Source: Eublepharis macularius (lineage: Eukaryota > Chordata > Lepidosauria > Squamata > Eublepharidae). Taken from it: a stretch of DNA of 64,000 bases. The stretch covers positions 33,154,001 to 33,218,000 of the forward strand of contig NC_072806.1 of NCBI RefSeq assembly GCF_028583425.1, in the 5' to 3' direction. The translations under genes and the position numbers were made by a program. Shown in pieces: positions 36,241 to 46,900 of this stretch. The first letter of the stretch is position 1. Each line of letters begins with the position of its first letter. The notes below the pieces were generated by a model. The model searched no databases. It was not told where the DNA came from and saw nothing but the letters and a program-made list of their open reading frames with translations.

Positions 36241-36487
36241 GGCTGTTGTGGGTTTTCTGGGCTGTATTGCCGTGGTCTTGGCATTGTAGTTCCTGACGTT
36301 TCGCTAGCAGCTGTGGCTGGCATCTTCAGAGGTGTAGCAGAGATCTCTGTCTTTTGGTGCTACACCTCTGAAGATGCCAGCCACAGCTGCTGGCGAAACG
36401 TCAGGAACTACAATGCCAAGACCACGGCAATACAGCCCGAAAAACCCACAACAGCCATCGTTCTCCGGCCGTGAAAGCCTTCGACAA
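36241..36487. mobile_element. Palindromic Penelope pLTR dimer, 13-bp duplication
   Basis: AATGGAGACTGAT flanks it (36228-36240 and 36488-36500). The left half (36241-36340) is the reverse complement of the right half (36352-36470). The halves meet around AGAGATCTCTGT. The right half matches the pLTR end of the 1-1017 element, ending GAAAGCCTTCGACA. It has no coding capacity and carries two opposed hammerhead-like cores (TCTTCAG/GACGTTTC at 36295-36329 and CTGAAGA/GAAACGTC at 36368-36402). Confidence 0.85.
36364..36406 (+). ncRNA. Hammerhead-ribozyme-like motif
   Basis: CTGAAGA (36368-36374), stem II GCCAGC/GCTGGC with a 7-base loop, then GAAACGTC (36395-36402), with CCT/AGG available as stem I. 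Stem III is only the AC/GU pair, the minimal form known from Penelope elements. An opposed copy is at 36291-36333. Confidence 0.6.
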
Positions 36488-37463
36488 AATGGAGACTGAT
36501 TGAGGCAAGCCTCCTAATTTAACTCCTTGCAACAGTTTTTAAAAGGTTCTCTCCTTGAGAATTCCATTGGCCAGAGAAGGAGAGCTCCTGTAAGGACTGG
36601 CCACTCACACTGTGCCCTCCCTTCCCCCTCCCTATTCCCCTTCTGCCATTAACTCACTCCCCCTCCCTTCTCTCCGTTCCCATCTAGTAAAAAAAGGTGG
36701 GGAAGCACTGTTTCTTTCCTGTTCCTTAGGAACAGTGCTGGAACAGTAAGGAACAGCGCTGCAGCGCTTCCTGAATTTTCCTGAATTTTACAGAATAAAT
36801 TCGGTAAACTTAAATTTGGTAATACAGATTTAAGTTCGGTAATACCGAATTTTACCAAATCAAGTAAAATTTGGTAATTTTTACTGAATACTGAACCTGC
36901 ATTGCGCATCCCTACTGAGGACTCTTGCCTGGGGAAGCAGGCAGGATGGCAGATGGTTAGGTGGGGATGCTGGTGAGGAGGAGCCTCACATCTACACTGA
37001 CTCTTTCATTTGCCTTATTATTGCATTGTTTTCCAGCTCTTCAGTTCTAGCCCACTGCATTGTTTTATTAGAGTTCTGTGCTGTTTGATTGAATTTGTTT
37101 TTCATAATTCTAATCCACCTTGAGTCTCACTGAGAATTGTGAGTTGTAGATGATGATGATTATGACGATAAAACTGAATCATGCTGTGCATTGGTTTTTG
37201 GTTCAGGCTGCTTTGATTTCAGAAGCTCCTAAACCTCTTCATTATAATGTTTTTTTAACAATACAGAATGAAATCAACCCTTTGTTTTTTCACGCATTGA
37301 AGAACAACCTAGCTCAGGAATACACAAATCAATTCACTCGTACGTTATTAAATCAGAAGAGTGATACTTTTGCATTAACTGTGAGAAAGCAGGGTGGATA
37401 AAAATCAATTTAAAAAAAATCAAAACATTAAAAAAATTAAATAGGATTTAAATTGGATTTTGT

Positions 37464-37784
37464 ATTGTCGAAGGCTTTCACGGCCGGAGAACGATGGTTG
37501 TTGTGGGTTTTCCGGGCTGTATTGCCGTGGTCTTGGCATTGTAGTTCCTGACGTTTCGCCAGCAGCTGTGGCTGGCATCTTCAGAGGTGTAGCACCAAAA
37601 GACAGAGACCTCTCAGTGTCCAAAAGAGAGATCTCTGTCTCAGTGATCTCTCAGTGTCCACTGAGAGATCTCTGTCTTTTGGTGCTACACCTCTGAAGAT
37701 GCCAGCCACAGCTGCTGGCGAAACGTCAGGAACTACAATGCCAAGACCACGGCAATACAGCCCGGAAAACCCACAACAACCACC
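37464..37784. mobile_element. Palindromic Penelope pLTR dimer, 15-bp duplication
   Basis: TAAATTGGATTTTGT at 37449-37463 and 37785-37799 flanks the insert. The left half starts ATTGTCGAAGGCTTTCACGG. The right half (from about 37676) is its inverse, up to AACCCACAACAACCACC. A short central spacer repeats AGAGATCTCTGTC/GAGAGATCTCTG. Hammerhead-like cores lie at 37550-37584 (minus) and 37693-37727 (plus). Same family as 36241-36487. Confidence 0.87.
37689..37731 (+). ncRNA. Hammerhead-ribozyme-like motif
   Basis: CTGAAGA at 37693-37699 and GAAACGTC at 37720-37727 enclose a perfect six-base-pair stem II (GCCAGC/GCTGGC). CCT precedes and AGG follows. Identical in layout to the 36364 copy; the minus-strand partner is at 37546-37588. 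Confidence 0.6.
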
Positions 37785-39669
37785 TAAATTGGATTTTGTT
37801 TGACAAAATGCTTTTGCAGGAAAAAATTCCTGCAAAATGTTTGTAATTAAATTCTATTAATTCATTCATTAAGGCACCAATATCATGCTCGCCCAGAGAT
37901 TTCTGTAAGTTTAGTTTGGGTAATTTTTATATCTAAAAGATACCATCACAGATGCTTGGTTTTACAGTTCTCAAAACTGTGAATTTGTGTCTGCTGAGAC
38001 AACTTTCTTCTTCGTAAGAGCAAAAAAGTTTTAAAGAGACATTAGTCCTATTGTTCCTCTTCAAATCTATGTACACAGAATCAGCCCCTTCTTAAGTGCT
38101 AAATTTCAAGAAGTTCAATGAATAGAAGATTGTTTGGGGTGGAATAGATTTGGATAAGAGGGTGATGTTAAGAGCTGTACAAATGAAAGTGAAACTTTTT
38201 GAGCAGAACACTCCAGAAGTCTTGAGATCTTTGTGAGTATACCTGAGACGTATAATGTTATTCTCTCCCTTGAAGAAAAAACCTGTAATGGCAGCATGCT
38301 GTAAAAGAGACCCAGTTTGGGAATCTTTTTATTTAACCATAGTTGTTAACAAGCGTGGGTGCTTAAGCAAATACAAGAATACATATGCTATAAAATGTTA
38401 TTGTTTAAGTAAATAAAACAATTAAAATTGTTATTGTTATTGTTAATGATTATTTTTCTCTTTCCAATAAACTATAGCAGAAAAGATGTCCAAACATGAA
38501 TGATTAACCTATTAAACTGGAGATAGTTCACCATGCAGTCATTTCATAATTATCTATTTCAAATAGTAAATAATCAAACGATCATTAGTTTTCTAATATA
38601 ACTGTGAAACTAACCTGAGAAGTTATTGTCCTAACAATGAAATCTTCATTTTAAGGTTATAACAATCAGCAAGAATCCCTTAGCCCTTTTCCCCTACTAA
38701 AATGAAATCTAAGGGCCAACCTCACAAGGTGCTAGAGTTCTGAGACTGGAATTCCCAATGTATAATTAAGTTGTGTGTGAGTGAGCATACAGCAAGGCTG
38801 CAGGCCTGGGAAGGGGGATTTAACCATTTCTGTTTTGCTGATCAAATTTCCCTCTCCCCTGCTTTAGAGTTGGTAGGAAAAAAGATAGACATGGTATGGG
38901 TTCCTATTTCTCCCCCACCTCTGGCTGAAACTTAAAGCAGATTTGGGGGAGGGACTTGACCTAGCAAGTGGGATTATGAAGGGGGAGAGTAAACAACTCT
39001 GCTTCCCCATGGCTTTTTAGGGCCAGATTATATGTCTGGAGTTCTGATCACAGAACTCCAGTGTTGCATGTTTGACTTTAAGCACATGTAGCTGGACTAA
39101 ATACATCTCTCCTCTCTGTTTATTCCCACCTTCCTTTGTGGTTTCCTTTGTCTCAAAACCTTAGATGGTAGGCTTCTTGGGGCAGTATCTTCTGTCCTTT
39201 GAAACTCATGAGGTTCCTGTCCCCATAGCTGCTCTGGAACAGACATCTCTACTAGCTAGAACTATTCCAGTGTCTGGTCTAAATATGCTAGGGACCAGTT
39301 TGCAACCTTTAGTTCTTGTAATGACAGAGATGTCATAGACTCTTTAGAAATTTTCCAGAAAGTACTTTTTCATAGCCATGTGATAGAGCCCTTTCTCAGG
39401 AAATAATTTATATAGATTAAAGGAATTAATGTGAGGGGCTATGGTCCCTTCTTTTTTCATTTTGGACTGTTTCATCATAGGGTTTTTAAGGTAAGTGATT
39501 AGCAGAAGTGGTTTACCATTGCCTTCTTCCACTTTGCAGTACTAACCAGGGTTAGTTGAAATGGCATTGCCGTTGTCTGTGAGAGATCCTCCTTCAGTGT
39601 CACCTTCTACTACTGCTGCTGCCCAGTAGCTAACCTTCAAGGATTCTTCCACTCCCATCGGAAATTGAA

Positions 39670-40285
39670 GTTGTTCAAGATTTTCTATTCCTTGGCTCAG
39701 TCATCAACCAACAGGGAGACTGCAATGAAGATATCAGAAGAAGATTGAGACTTGGAAGAGCAGCTTTGAGGGAGCTAGATAAGATCCTTAAAAATAAAGA
39801 TCTCTGGGAACCAAGATCAAGATAATCCAAACTATGGTATTCCCCATTGCCATGTATGGATGTGAAAGTTGGACAGTGAAGAAAGCTGACAGGAAGAAAA
39901 CTGATTCATTTGAAATGTGCTGGAGGAGAGTTTTACAGATACCATGGACAGCCAAAATGACAAATAAGTGGGTACTAGATCAAATCAAGCCTCAATTCTC
40001 CCTAGAAGCTAAAATGACAAAACTGAGGCTATCGTACTTTGGTCACATCACGAGAAGACAAGATTCTCTCGAAAAGTCAATAATGCTAGGAAAAGTGGAA
40101 GGCAGTAGGAAAAGAGGAAGACCTAAAACAAGGTGGCTTGACTCAATAAAAGAAGCCATGTCCTCCAGTTTGCAGGATCTGAGTAGGTCTGTTAGAGAGA
40201 GAACGTTTTGGAGGTCTTTCATTCATAGGGTCGCCATAGGTCGGAAACAACTTGATGGCACCTAACACACACACACACATGGTCC
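39670..40285 (+). mobile_element. Bov-B/RTE LINE 3' end
   Basis: The frame at 39834-40265 encodes the Bov-B C-terminus: MYGCESWTVKKADRKK, SYFGHITRRQDSLEKSIMLG, RGRPKTRWLDSIKEA and the end RKQLDGT with stop TAA at 40263-40265. The preceding 150 bp hold the adjoining region with frame breaks. The tail is an (AC)n run at 40265-40280, as usual for squamate Bov-B. Bov-B is known for horizontal transfer among squamates and ruminants. Confidence 0.88.
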
Positions 40286-40393
40286 CTTGGAAGAGATTTC
40301 CTTTGAGGTTTTAGAAAAGGCCCAATACATAGCATCTTGTTGTTTTGATGTGCAACCTGTACTCCGGACAAGAGGCTACTGTTAGGATAGAAT

Positions 40394-41262
40394 ATGGGAA
40401 AACAGAATGGTTTTCAATTGGCAAGGAAACAAGGATTTCTATTATTTTCCTCTCTCTTCAGCCTACATGCAGAACATATAATCAGGAAAGAGGGATTAAA
40501 TTTAGATGAAGGTGGAGTGAAAATTGGTGGAAGGAACATAAACAATTGGAGATATGCAGATGACACCATATTACTGGTAGAAAATAGTGACGACTTGAAA
40601 CGACTATGGATAAAATTTAAAGGAGAAAGTGCCGAAGCAAGATTACAGTTGAACATCAAGAAGACAAACGTAATGACTAATAAGTAATTACTCAATTTTA
40701 AGGGTGACAATAGAGAAGTTGAAATTGTTATTTATTCCTTGGCTGAATTATTAACCAAAAGGGAGACTGCAACCAAAAAGTCAGTAGAAGATTAAGACTT
40801 GGAAGGGCAGCTGTGAAGGAACTAGAAAAGATCCTTAAGGATAAGGATGCGTTACTGGGGACAAAGATCAAGATAATTCATAGTATGGTATTCCCCATTA
40901 TGTTTGAATGTGAAAGTTGGACAATGAAGAAAGCTGACAGGAAGAAAATAGATTCAATTGAAATGTGGTTTTATGACTATCATAGACCATCGAAAAGACA
41001 ACAAGTGGATTCTAGATCAAATCAAGCCTGAATTCTCTCTAGGAGCTAAAATGAAAACGATGAAAAAGGCAAACATTCTAGAAAAAGAGGAGGACCTGAG
41101 ATGGACTGACTAAATAAAGGAAGCCATTGGCTTCATTTGCAAGTCCTGAGCACTGCTGTCAATGACAGGATGTTTTGGAAGTTGTTAATTCATAGGGTTG
41201 CCATAAATCCAAAGCAACTTGATGGCACACAGTGCACTCATACAATATGTGTGGCCCTCCTT
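40394..41262 (+). mobile_element. Second Bov-B/RTE copy, RT to 3' end, degraded
   Basis: The first frame (40394-40687) contains LHAEHIIRKEGLNLDEG and NNWRYADDTILLVEN, the YADD catalytic motif of the reverse transcriptase. The second (40813-41031) contains LEKILKDKDALLGTKIKIIH and ECESWTMKKADRKK. The end near 41215-41240 reads AAGCAACTTGATGGCACACA. Stops and frameshifts separate the pieces. It follows the 39670 copy in the same orientation within 110 bp and overlaps it in content, so it is a separate insertion. Confidence 0.85.
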
Positions 41263-43335
41263 TCCTCCCAGGTGAAAGTTGCAAGAGCGTGTTGTGAAGT
41301 GAGGGAATTTCTGAACAGAGGTTTTGGCCTTTGGTAGCCTCTGGTAATTTTCTCCAGGAAGGCACCATCAGTCGAAATGTGCCTTATCTGGTGTATGTTT
41401 GTGTTCTTCGACAGGCGTTGCAGCCGTCTGCTGATATTAAAACACGCGAGTTCTTTTCAGCACCATCCTTTCTCAAGCCTTGGGAAACTAGATTTGATTC
41501 AGAATTTTAGTACTGATCCATAAAAGAGGACAGAAATTCCACCATTGAGCCACTCTCTTGATTAATTCCGCTGAAGCACAAACTCTTTTTTTTAAAGAAC
41601 TGGGGCAGCTGCGTTAAGGAATCCCCCACTTACACTAGGTAAGAAAGTAAACAGTAAATGGAGAGTAGTGTAACAAACACTTGAAGTATCAAGAAACAGC
41701 TGTGAAAAGGATCTGTCTTAATGTGCTAGCCCACTGCAGTTTAACATATTGCTTACAACCTTCACAATAGGGTTTGAGTGACTTCAGTTACACATTCCAG
41801 GAGACTGGCAGTCTGTTACAATCAGAGTGTGGGCTCTCGGGCCGGCTAACTTACAGCCGATGGGATGAAGAAAGTTGTGGATTTGTATTACACACTCTCA
41901 CCTGACACTGTATCCGATCCCTTACCCTGGCTGATTGACGTCCTGAATGAGCTCTTTGAAGCAAGCTCTAGCTTAATTAAAACGTTTGCTTGGTTAGCGG
42001 TGATCTGTGAAAGCCGGTGATAAATATTGAATCGGGTTCACCTGCTGGTTACTGTACGTGGATAAACAGCTGCTTTGTGCAGTTTAATCAAGAAGCTGAA
42101 GACTACGGCCTTTTTAAAAAGAAGGGTGGGAGGGCAGTGGAGGAAAGAAGAGTTGAAAAGTTTCAATAAAGCCACTTCAGTTATCTCGGCAGGGTGTATT
42201 TGTGTGAGATTTCGCACAGTGGGCATTCACCACCAAGCAGGCTTTGTTTCCAGTGATATGTAGACGGGGATATCATGGGAGCTCTTATCGCGTCTTATGT
42301 CAAGGATCATAACCCTGCTGTTTGTTTAGCCTTATTTTGCATTCAATTTTGCTTTCCATTTCTGATGTTTCATTTCTTCGCCTTTATAACTGTTGACCTT
42401 CTAAGCTGGCTTATCTCGGGCAACCCTGTCCTTTGGAACAGAGGAGCTACAATACTGGATTGACCATGAAATCTATCCACTCAAATGTTTTCCTTCTGAT
42501 CGTGTTGGCTGCTTGGGAGACTGGTGTTGCTAGCAGTGGGGAAGATCTCCATTAGGCGGCTCTAGTATTGCTCCGCCATGGTTGTGTAAATGATTCTCAA
42601 AACATAAAAAGATTGGGCAAAAATCCTGGCAATTTTATTTCCTCCCCAGAGGTACTGCCTTTAATTATGTCTGCTTTTGTGTTTTTCTTCTTCCTACTAA
42701 TATCCTCTCTCTTTTAATAAGCTTTTGGGAAACTCTGGGTGCCCTCTTACCCATCCTCAAACCTTGCCAATGCCCACATCACTCCAGAGCCAAAAGGGCA
42801 GCTCTGGTTCTCAGTTGATTAACTTCCAGTTGGGGTTGTGCCCCAGCAACTATCTGAGCCCCCGCCCCCATCCCAATTCTAATTCTGATTTTGGAAGTCA
42901 TATTCTACAAAAAAAAGAGTTTACCAAAGGATGATATGGAGAATTTTAGCCTGCCTGTTTTAAAATGTCAAGGGTCTTTCCGGTTAGTGCACTTGAGAGG
43001 TTAAACCATGTGCTAACCAGACTGCAAATAAGTAGTAATTTTGGTCAGCCGCGTTTTCTGTACTAAAAAAAAAAAATCCATGCCATTTTAAAATCTGACA
43101 GTTCCACAGCTTGGGGGCTTCTCTTTAAAGATTGGAACAGAAATATTGAAGGTCGCTCTTTTTAATTCACAGTGAGCACTGAGGATTAAAATCTAGCAGA
43201 TTTATATATTATTTTATTTAGTTGAATATTGGCAAATCCAAGGCAGCGAACACCACCATTCCCAAGATGCTAAAGCAACAAAAATGATTTTAAAATGTTA
43301 TGTCAGGATCATGATAATTTGATATAAGAAATAGC

Positions 43336-43435
43336 CAGGGCTTTTTTTCAGCAGGAACGCGGTGGAACGGAGTTCCGGAACCTCTTGAAAATGGTCACAT
43401 GGCTGGTGGCCCCACCTCAATCTCCAGAGGGGAGC
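43336..43435. mobile_element. hAT-like MITE, one end only
   Basis: CAGGGCTTTTTTTCAGCAGG, then GAACGGAGTTCCGGAACC and ATGGTCACATGGCTGGTGG match the left arm of 19615-19871. The right arm is missing after about 43435, so the copy is truncated and has no visible target duplication. Confidence 0.7.
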
Positions 43436-43682
43436 CCACCGTCTAGCCTGGATAGGGGCATGGGTCCCTGGGAATGTGCCAGCAGTGATTTCTGGCCAGT
43501 AGAGGAATCTGCAAGAGACATCTGAAAACCAGAAGGCCAAGAGCAGGTCATGTGACAGAACCTACGTCATGAACGGCAGCCAGATCATGTCGGAGACAGA
43601 TGCAGATATCTAAACAACAATCTGAATGGTGTCCCCGGCAGTGGTAAACATGAAATAATGAACTAAATGCCTAACGGTTTTA

Positions 43683-43910
43683 CCCTGACCTGGATAGCCC
43701 CAGGTGAGCCTGATCTCGTGAGCTCTCAGAAGCTAAGCAGGGTCGGCCTTGGTTAGTAATTGGATGGGGGACCTCCAATGAAGACCAGGGTTGCAGAGAC
43801 AGGCAATGGCAAACCACCTCTGTTAGTCTCTTGCTGTGAAAACTCCACCGGGGGTTGCCATAAGTCAGCTATGACTTGAGGGCATTCCTCACCACCACCA
43901 CCACCTAACA
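43683..43910 (+). mobile_element. 5S rRNA-derived SINE with Bov-B-like tail
   Basis: The head GCCTGATCTCGTGAGCTCTC followed by AGAAGCTAAGCAGGGTCGGC and GGTTAGTAATTGGATGGGGG matches the 5S rRNA internal promoter region (A box, intermediate element, C box). The body GGCAATGGCAAACCACCTCT follows. The tail GGGTTGCCATAAGTCAGCTA resembles the Bov-B 3' end (compare GGGTCGCCATAGGTCGG at 40229-40245) and closes in a (CAC)n run. It is therefore a SINE3-type element likely mobilised by Bov-B. It is not a functional 5S gene. Confidence 0.85.
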
Positions 43911-46900
43911 GTTTTTATGCCTTTTAACGGTATTCTTGAATCTTGTGAGGTTGGGTGCCCTTACTGTACCTAATGGCAGGGCCAACCTTTGATTGGGCTC
44001 CTCTCATCCCTTGAACTTTGCCGTCTGCATATTAACAGCTCCTGCTGAGCTGGCAGCAGTTTGGTCCCAAGGGCGGAGAGAAGACCTTTTGGACAGATTG
44101 TTCCGAAACCACTCTTCTTGTTGGCCCCCATACGCTAACATCTTTCTTTTATTACAACAGTAAAGTCGATGCATAAGCCAAGTACTTTGTAGGTGGCTTT
44201 TTTTATTACTCCGACCAAAGCTAGAGCACGCCTTGAAACAATTCTGCATTAAATTTCCTACGAAGCTTCATAAAGTTGTACTGGTTAACATACGTGGAAA
44301 ATGCTGGCTTTAAATGTTTGCTTTTTCCCCCTTTTGGAAATTCTTGAAATAATGTTGCATTTGGTTCTTTAGACGTGAGTTGGTACATAAAATTTCTTTA
44401 GTACTTAAATTCCCAGTTTTTCATAGATGTAGACAGAGTGGGAGGGGTAATGAGAACCAATTTAAGTTGAAGATAGAATTAAAGTTGAGACTTTTCACTG
44501 ATGTTTCTTCACGTACTGTGAAACCAGCCTTAACACAGAGACTGCCCATAATTAGTAGGTGTACTTAACTAAGTGTGTTTGGATACATTTGTGCAAAACT
44601 GATTTTAGTAGAGCTTAAGTAAGAGACTGATCTGTAGCCAGAATTCAGAGGAATTGCTGGGCAGCCTTTTCCCTTCCGCACTATTTCAAATCATGTGAGA
44701 TTATTCCACTCTTTGAATATGCGGTATAAAAAGTAATTGGAACAAAGGATTCTAAAATACACTGCTACTAAAAATATCGAATGTATCCAAGCATAGTCAT
44801 TTGAACCTTGTTGTGAATTTTGTTTCTCCATGTGTGCCCCCCTCCCCATTATCTAATCTCCACTCTATCTCAGAAATCTGAAGTGACTTCCCTGGTAGTG
44901 CACCTGATAGGCTAAAATTGGCCTGCATTGTTTTCAGTTTAGCTATTATCTAGGAAGTTCGCAGCTGTGCACAGTGTAGCATAATATTATGTAGCTAAGC
45001 AGACGATCCTTTTGGTGGTACTGGCAGACCACAGGAGGACAGAGGCCATCCTGCAAACTGCAAGGCGAAATGTTCGTTCTTATTCAGCCCTTAATTCTCT
45101 TCATTTAAAGGATCTTCCTGCCCTAAAAAATACACCATCTTCTTCCTGGTTTGAGGACTGGAATCCAACATCCCTACCCTCCAAAGCCACATATTTTGCA
45201 CTTACGGGATTGTTAGTAGGCACATCTGTAGTAGTTTTTGGGTGGGGGGGTTGTTTTGTTTTTTCACTCTCGTTTACTATATGCCCTTTCTTGGGAGGGG
45301 GGAAAATACTTTTCTTCAGATGGCTATTTTCTTTATCGGAAGTCTCATCTGTCATTTTGGTTGTGTCCCCCCTTTTTAACCTGGCAAAATACGGACAGTC
45401 CATCCATTTACTGCATCAGTCGGGCGAAAGGAAAAGAACATAAAGAAGCTTAATGCAGTCAGTTATAATTGTGTATCTCATAATATTGTTTTGCTTTATT
45501 TATTAAATACTAAGTTGAAGAACAGGTTGCTAATGCCTAATGGACATTATAAGCCCAGTAATTTCCAAGCTGTATGCCATAAGGGGAATGCTAGGGAATT
45601 ACAAGACAAATAAAACAGAGACTCCTGCGGGTTCATAGCTATATGGGAGTCTACCCACTGCATCTCTGCATGAGTAATTCCTTTGGCCTTACATCCCTCC
45701 TTTGAGCCTCCATTTTAAGTATGTTACTACAGTTGATTGTGATTGGATTATTAAATCACCCTTGATTACAGAGAGACAGTAGAATTATTCAATGTAACAA
45801 ACACAGTTAATATTTTTAAGTGCCAGAGTGAAGTGTGTCACCACTTCTGTCAAAAGTTTAGGTCATGTATCCTACCCAGCAGTTTCTGTTTTAAGAATAA
45901 CAGCAATAAACAAAACCTCCCAACAATATGGATTATTTTTTCAACAAGCTTATACTACTTAACTTTGTTTGCTATTGCTCTTTGCTGACTGGAAATGGCC
46001 CCTTTTTGTAAACCCATTGTCTAAACTGAACTTCCAGCGATTAAAAAAGGTTTTATTCTGCCTTCCCAGAAAATGTGGACACTGATTATAATCTTTCTCC
46101 ATATTATGGACATAAATATCAAAATGCAAACTTTCCATAAAAATTATGAATTGGAGCACTTCAGTTAATTTTTTAATGTAGTATACTTTTTATTTTAGCG
46201 TACTTTAAAATGCATAAAAGTTTTGTCCTCAAAAGCTGTATTTGTAAAAGATTGATTTCTGCAAGAAAAAAAGTTTAAAGAGAGAAATTCCTACTTAATA
46301 GCTTAAATAAAACAGACCTCAATTGCTAAAGTTATAATTGTAACTGTTTTTCATATATATATACATATATATATCTCCCCCAAGTTAGGCACACACCTTC
46401 TTAAAGGTTTTAGTTTTTTGCTGGTGGCGTCTGTGGCTTTGAGAAATGTTATGACTGCTACGGAGCAGTTCTATACTATTTTACTGGTTACTATAAAATC
46501 AGACCCAGTTTACTGCTTTCCTGATGTTGGTTTTTTAGTAAAAGGTAACATTTTAAAGCTGCAGTAGAGGGTGAAGTGCTTATTAAAGGTAGTATTATAC
46601 CAATTTCAAACCTTTTAAGAAAAACTTTTAAGACCACCTGTAAAATAGTGAAATTTTTAAAACACTCAGGCTTTGCTCTCTTTATTTTATATCTTTATAT
46701 TCCTTCCAGAAAGAAAAGTTAATGCCAAGGGTTTTTTTATTTCTAACATCTGCTGTAGAGGGCATTCATGTTCTTTTTAGTGAAATAATTAAATTTTCTG
46801 ATGATTTTTACTGGATGACATCCTCATATTTTTGGCACAAAATATTGTATACCAGATTTATTTAGGCACCAACTACTTGAAGGCTCAGAGACAAGGCTTT

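Larger units (their letters stand above)
34200..36910. repeat. Unclassified large repeat, copy B (composite)
   Basis: Two direct ~180-bp units (about 34440-34620 and 34640-34820) share GGGGGCACCTTCTTTGGAG, CATAAAAT and GACAGTTAGGAGTAGGTCC. They are related to 27660-27850. The flanks are AT-rich with palindromic AATACCGAAT/TTCGGTA motifs near 36810-36880, recalling 26900-26990. The centre (34990-36230) is GC- and C-rich with an L2-type tail near 35340-35400. A Penelope palindrome (36241-36487) inserted later. No recognisable protein. Confidence 0.4.
37390..37990. mobile_element. AT-rich repeat hosting a Penelope palindrome
   Basis: CAGGGTGGATAAAAATCAAT at about 37391 is repeated at about 32587, where similar AT-rich sequence follows. 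Here it is split by the insertion at 37464-37784 and continues as GGATTTTGTTTGACAAAATG and beyond. Its class is unknown; the shared left edge suggests a defined 5' terminus. Confidence 0.5.

Noticed and set aside
36241..37784. CRISPR-like or attachment-site interpretation of the regular inverted repeats
   Set aside because: The repeats are two palindromic retroposons with separate target duplications in a vertebrate intron; there are no spacers or cas genes.
43683..43910. Functional 5S rRNA gene
   Set aside because: Only the internal promoter region resembles 5S; the 3' half is SINE body with a Bov-B-like tail.
45012..45443. 143-codon open frame in intron 6
   Set aside because: No recognisable domain, no splice context, and hydrophobic low-information sequence in AT-rich intronic DNA.
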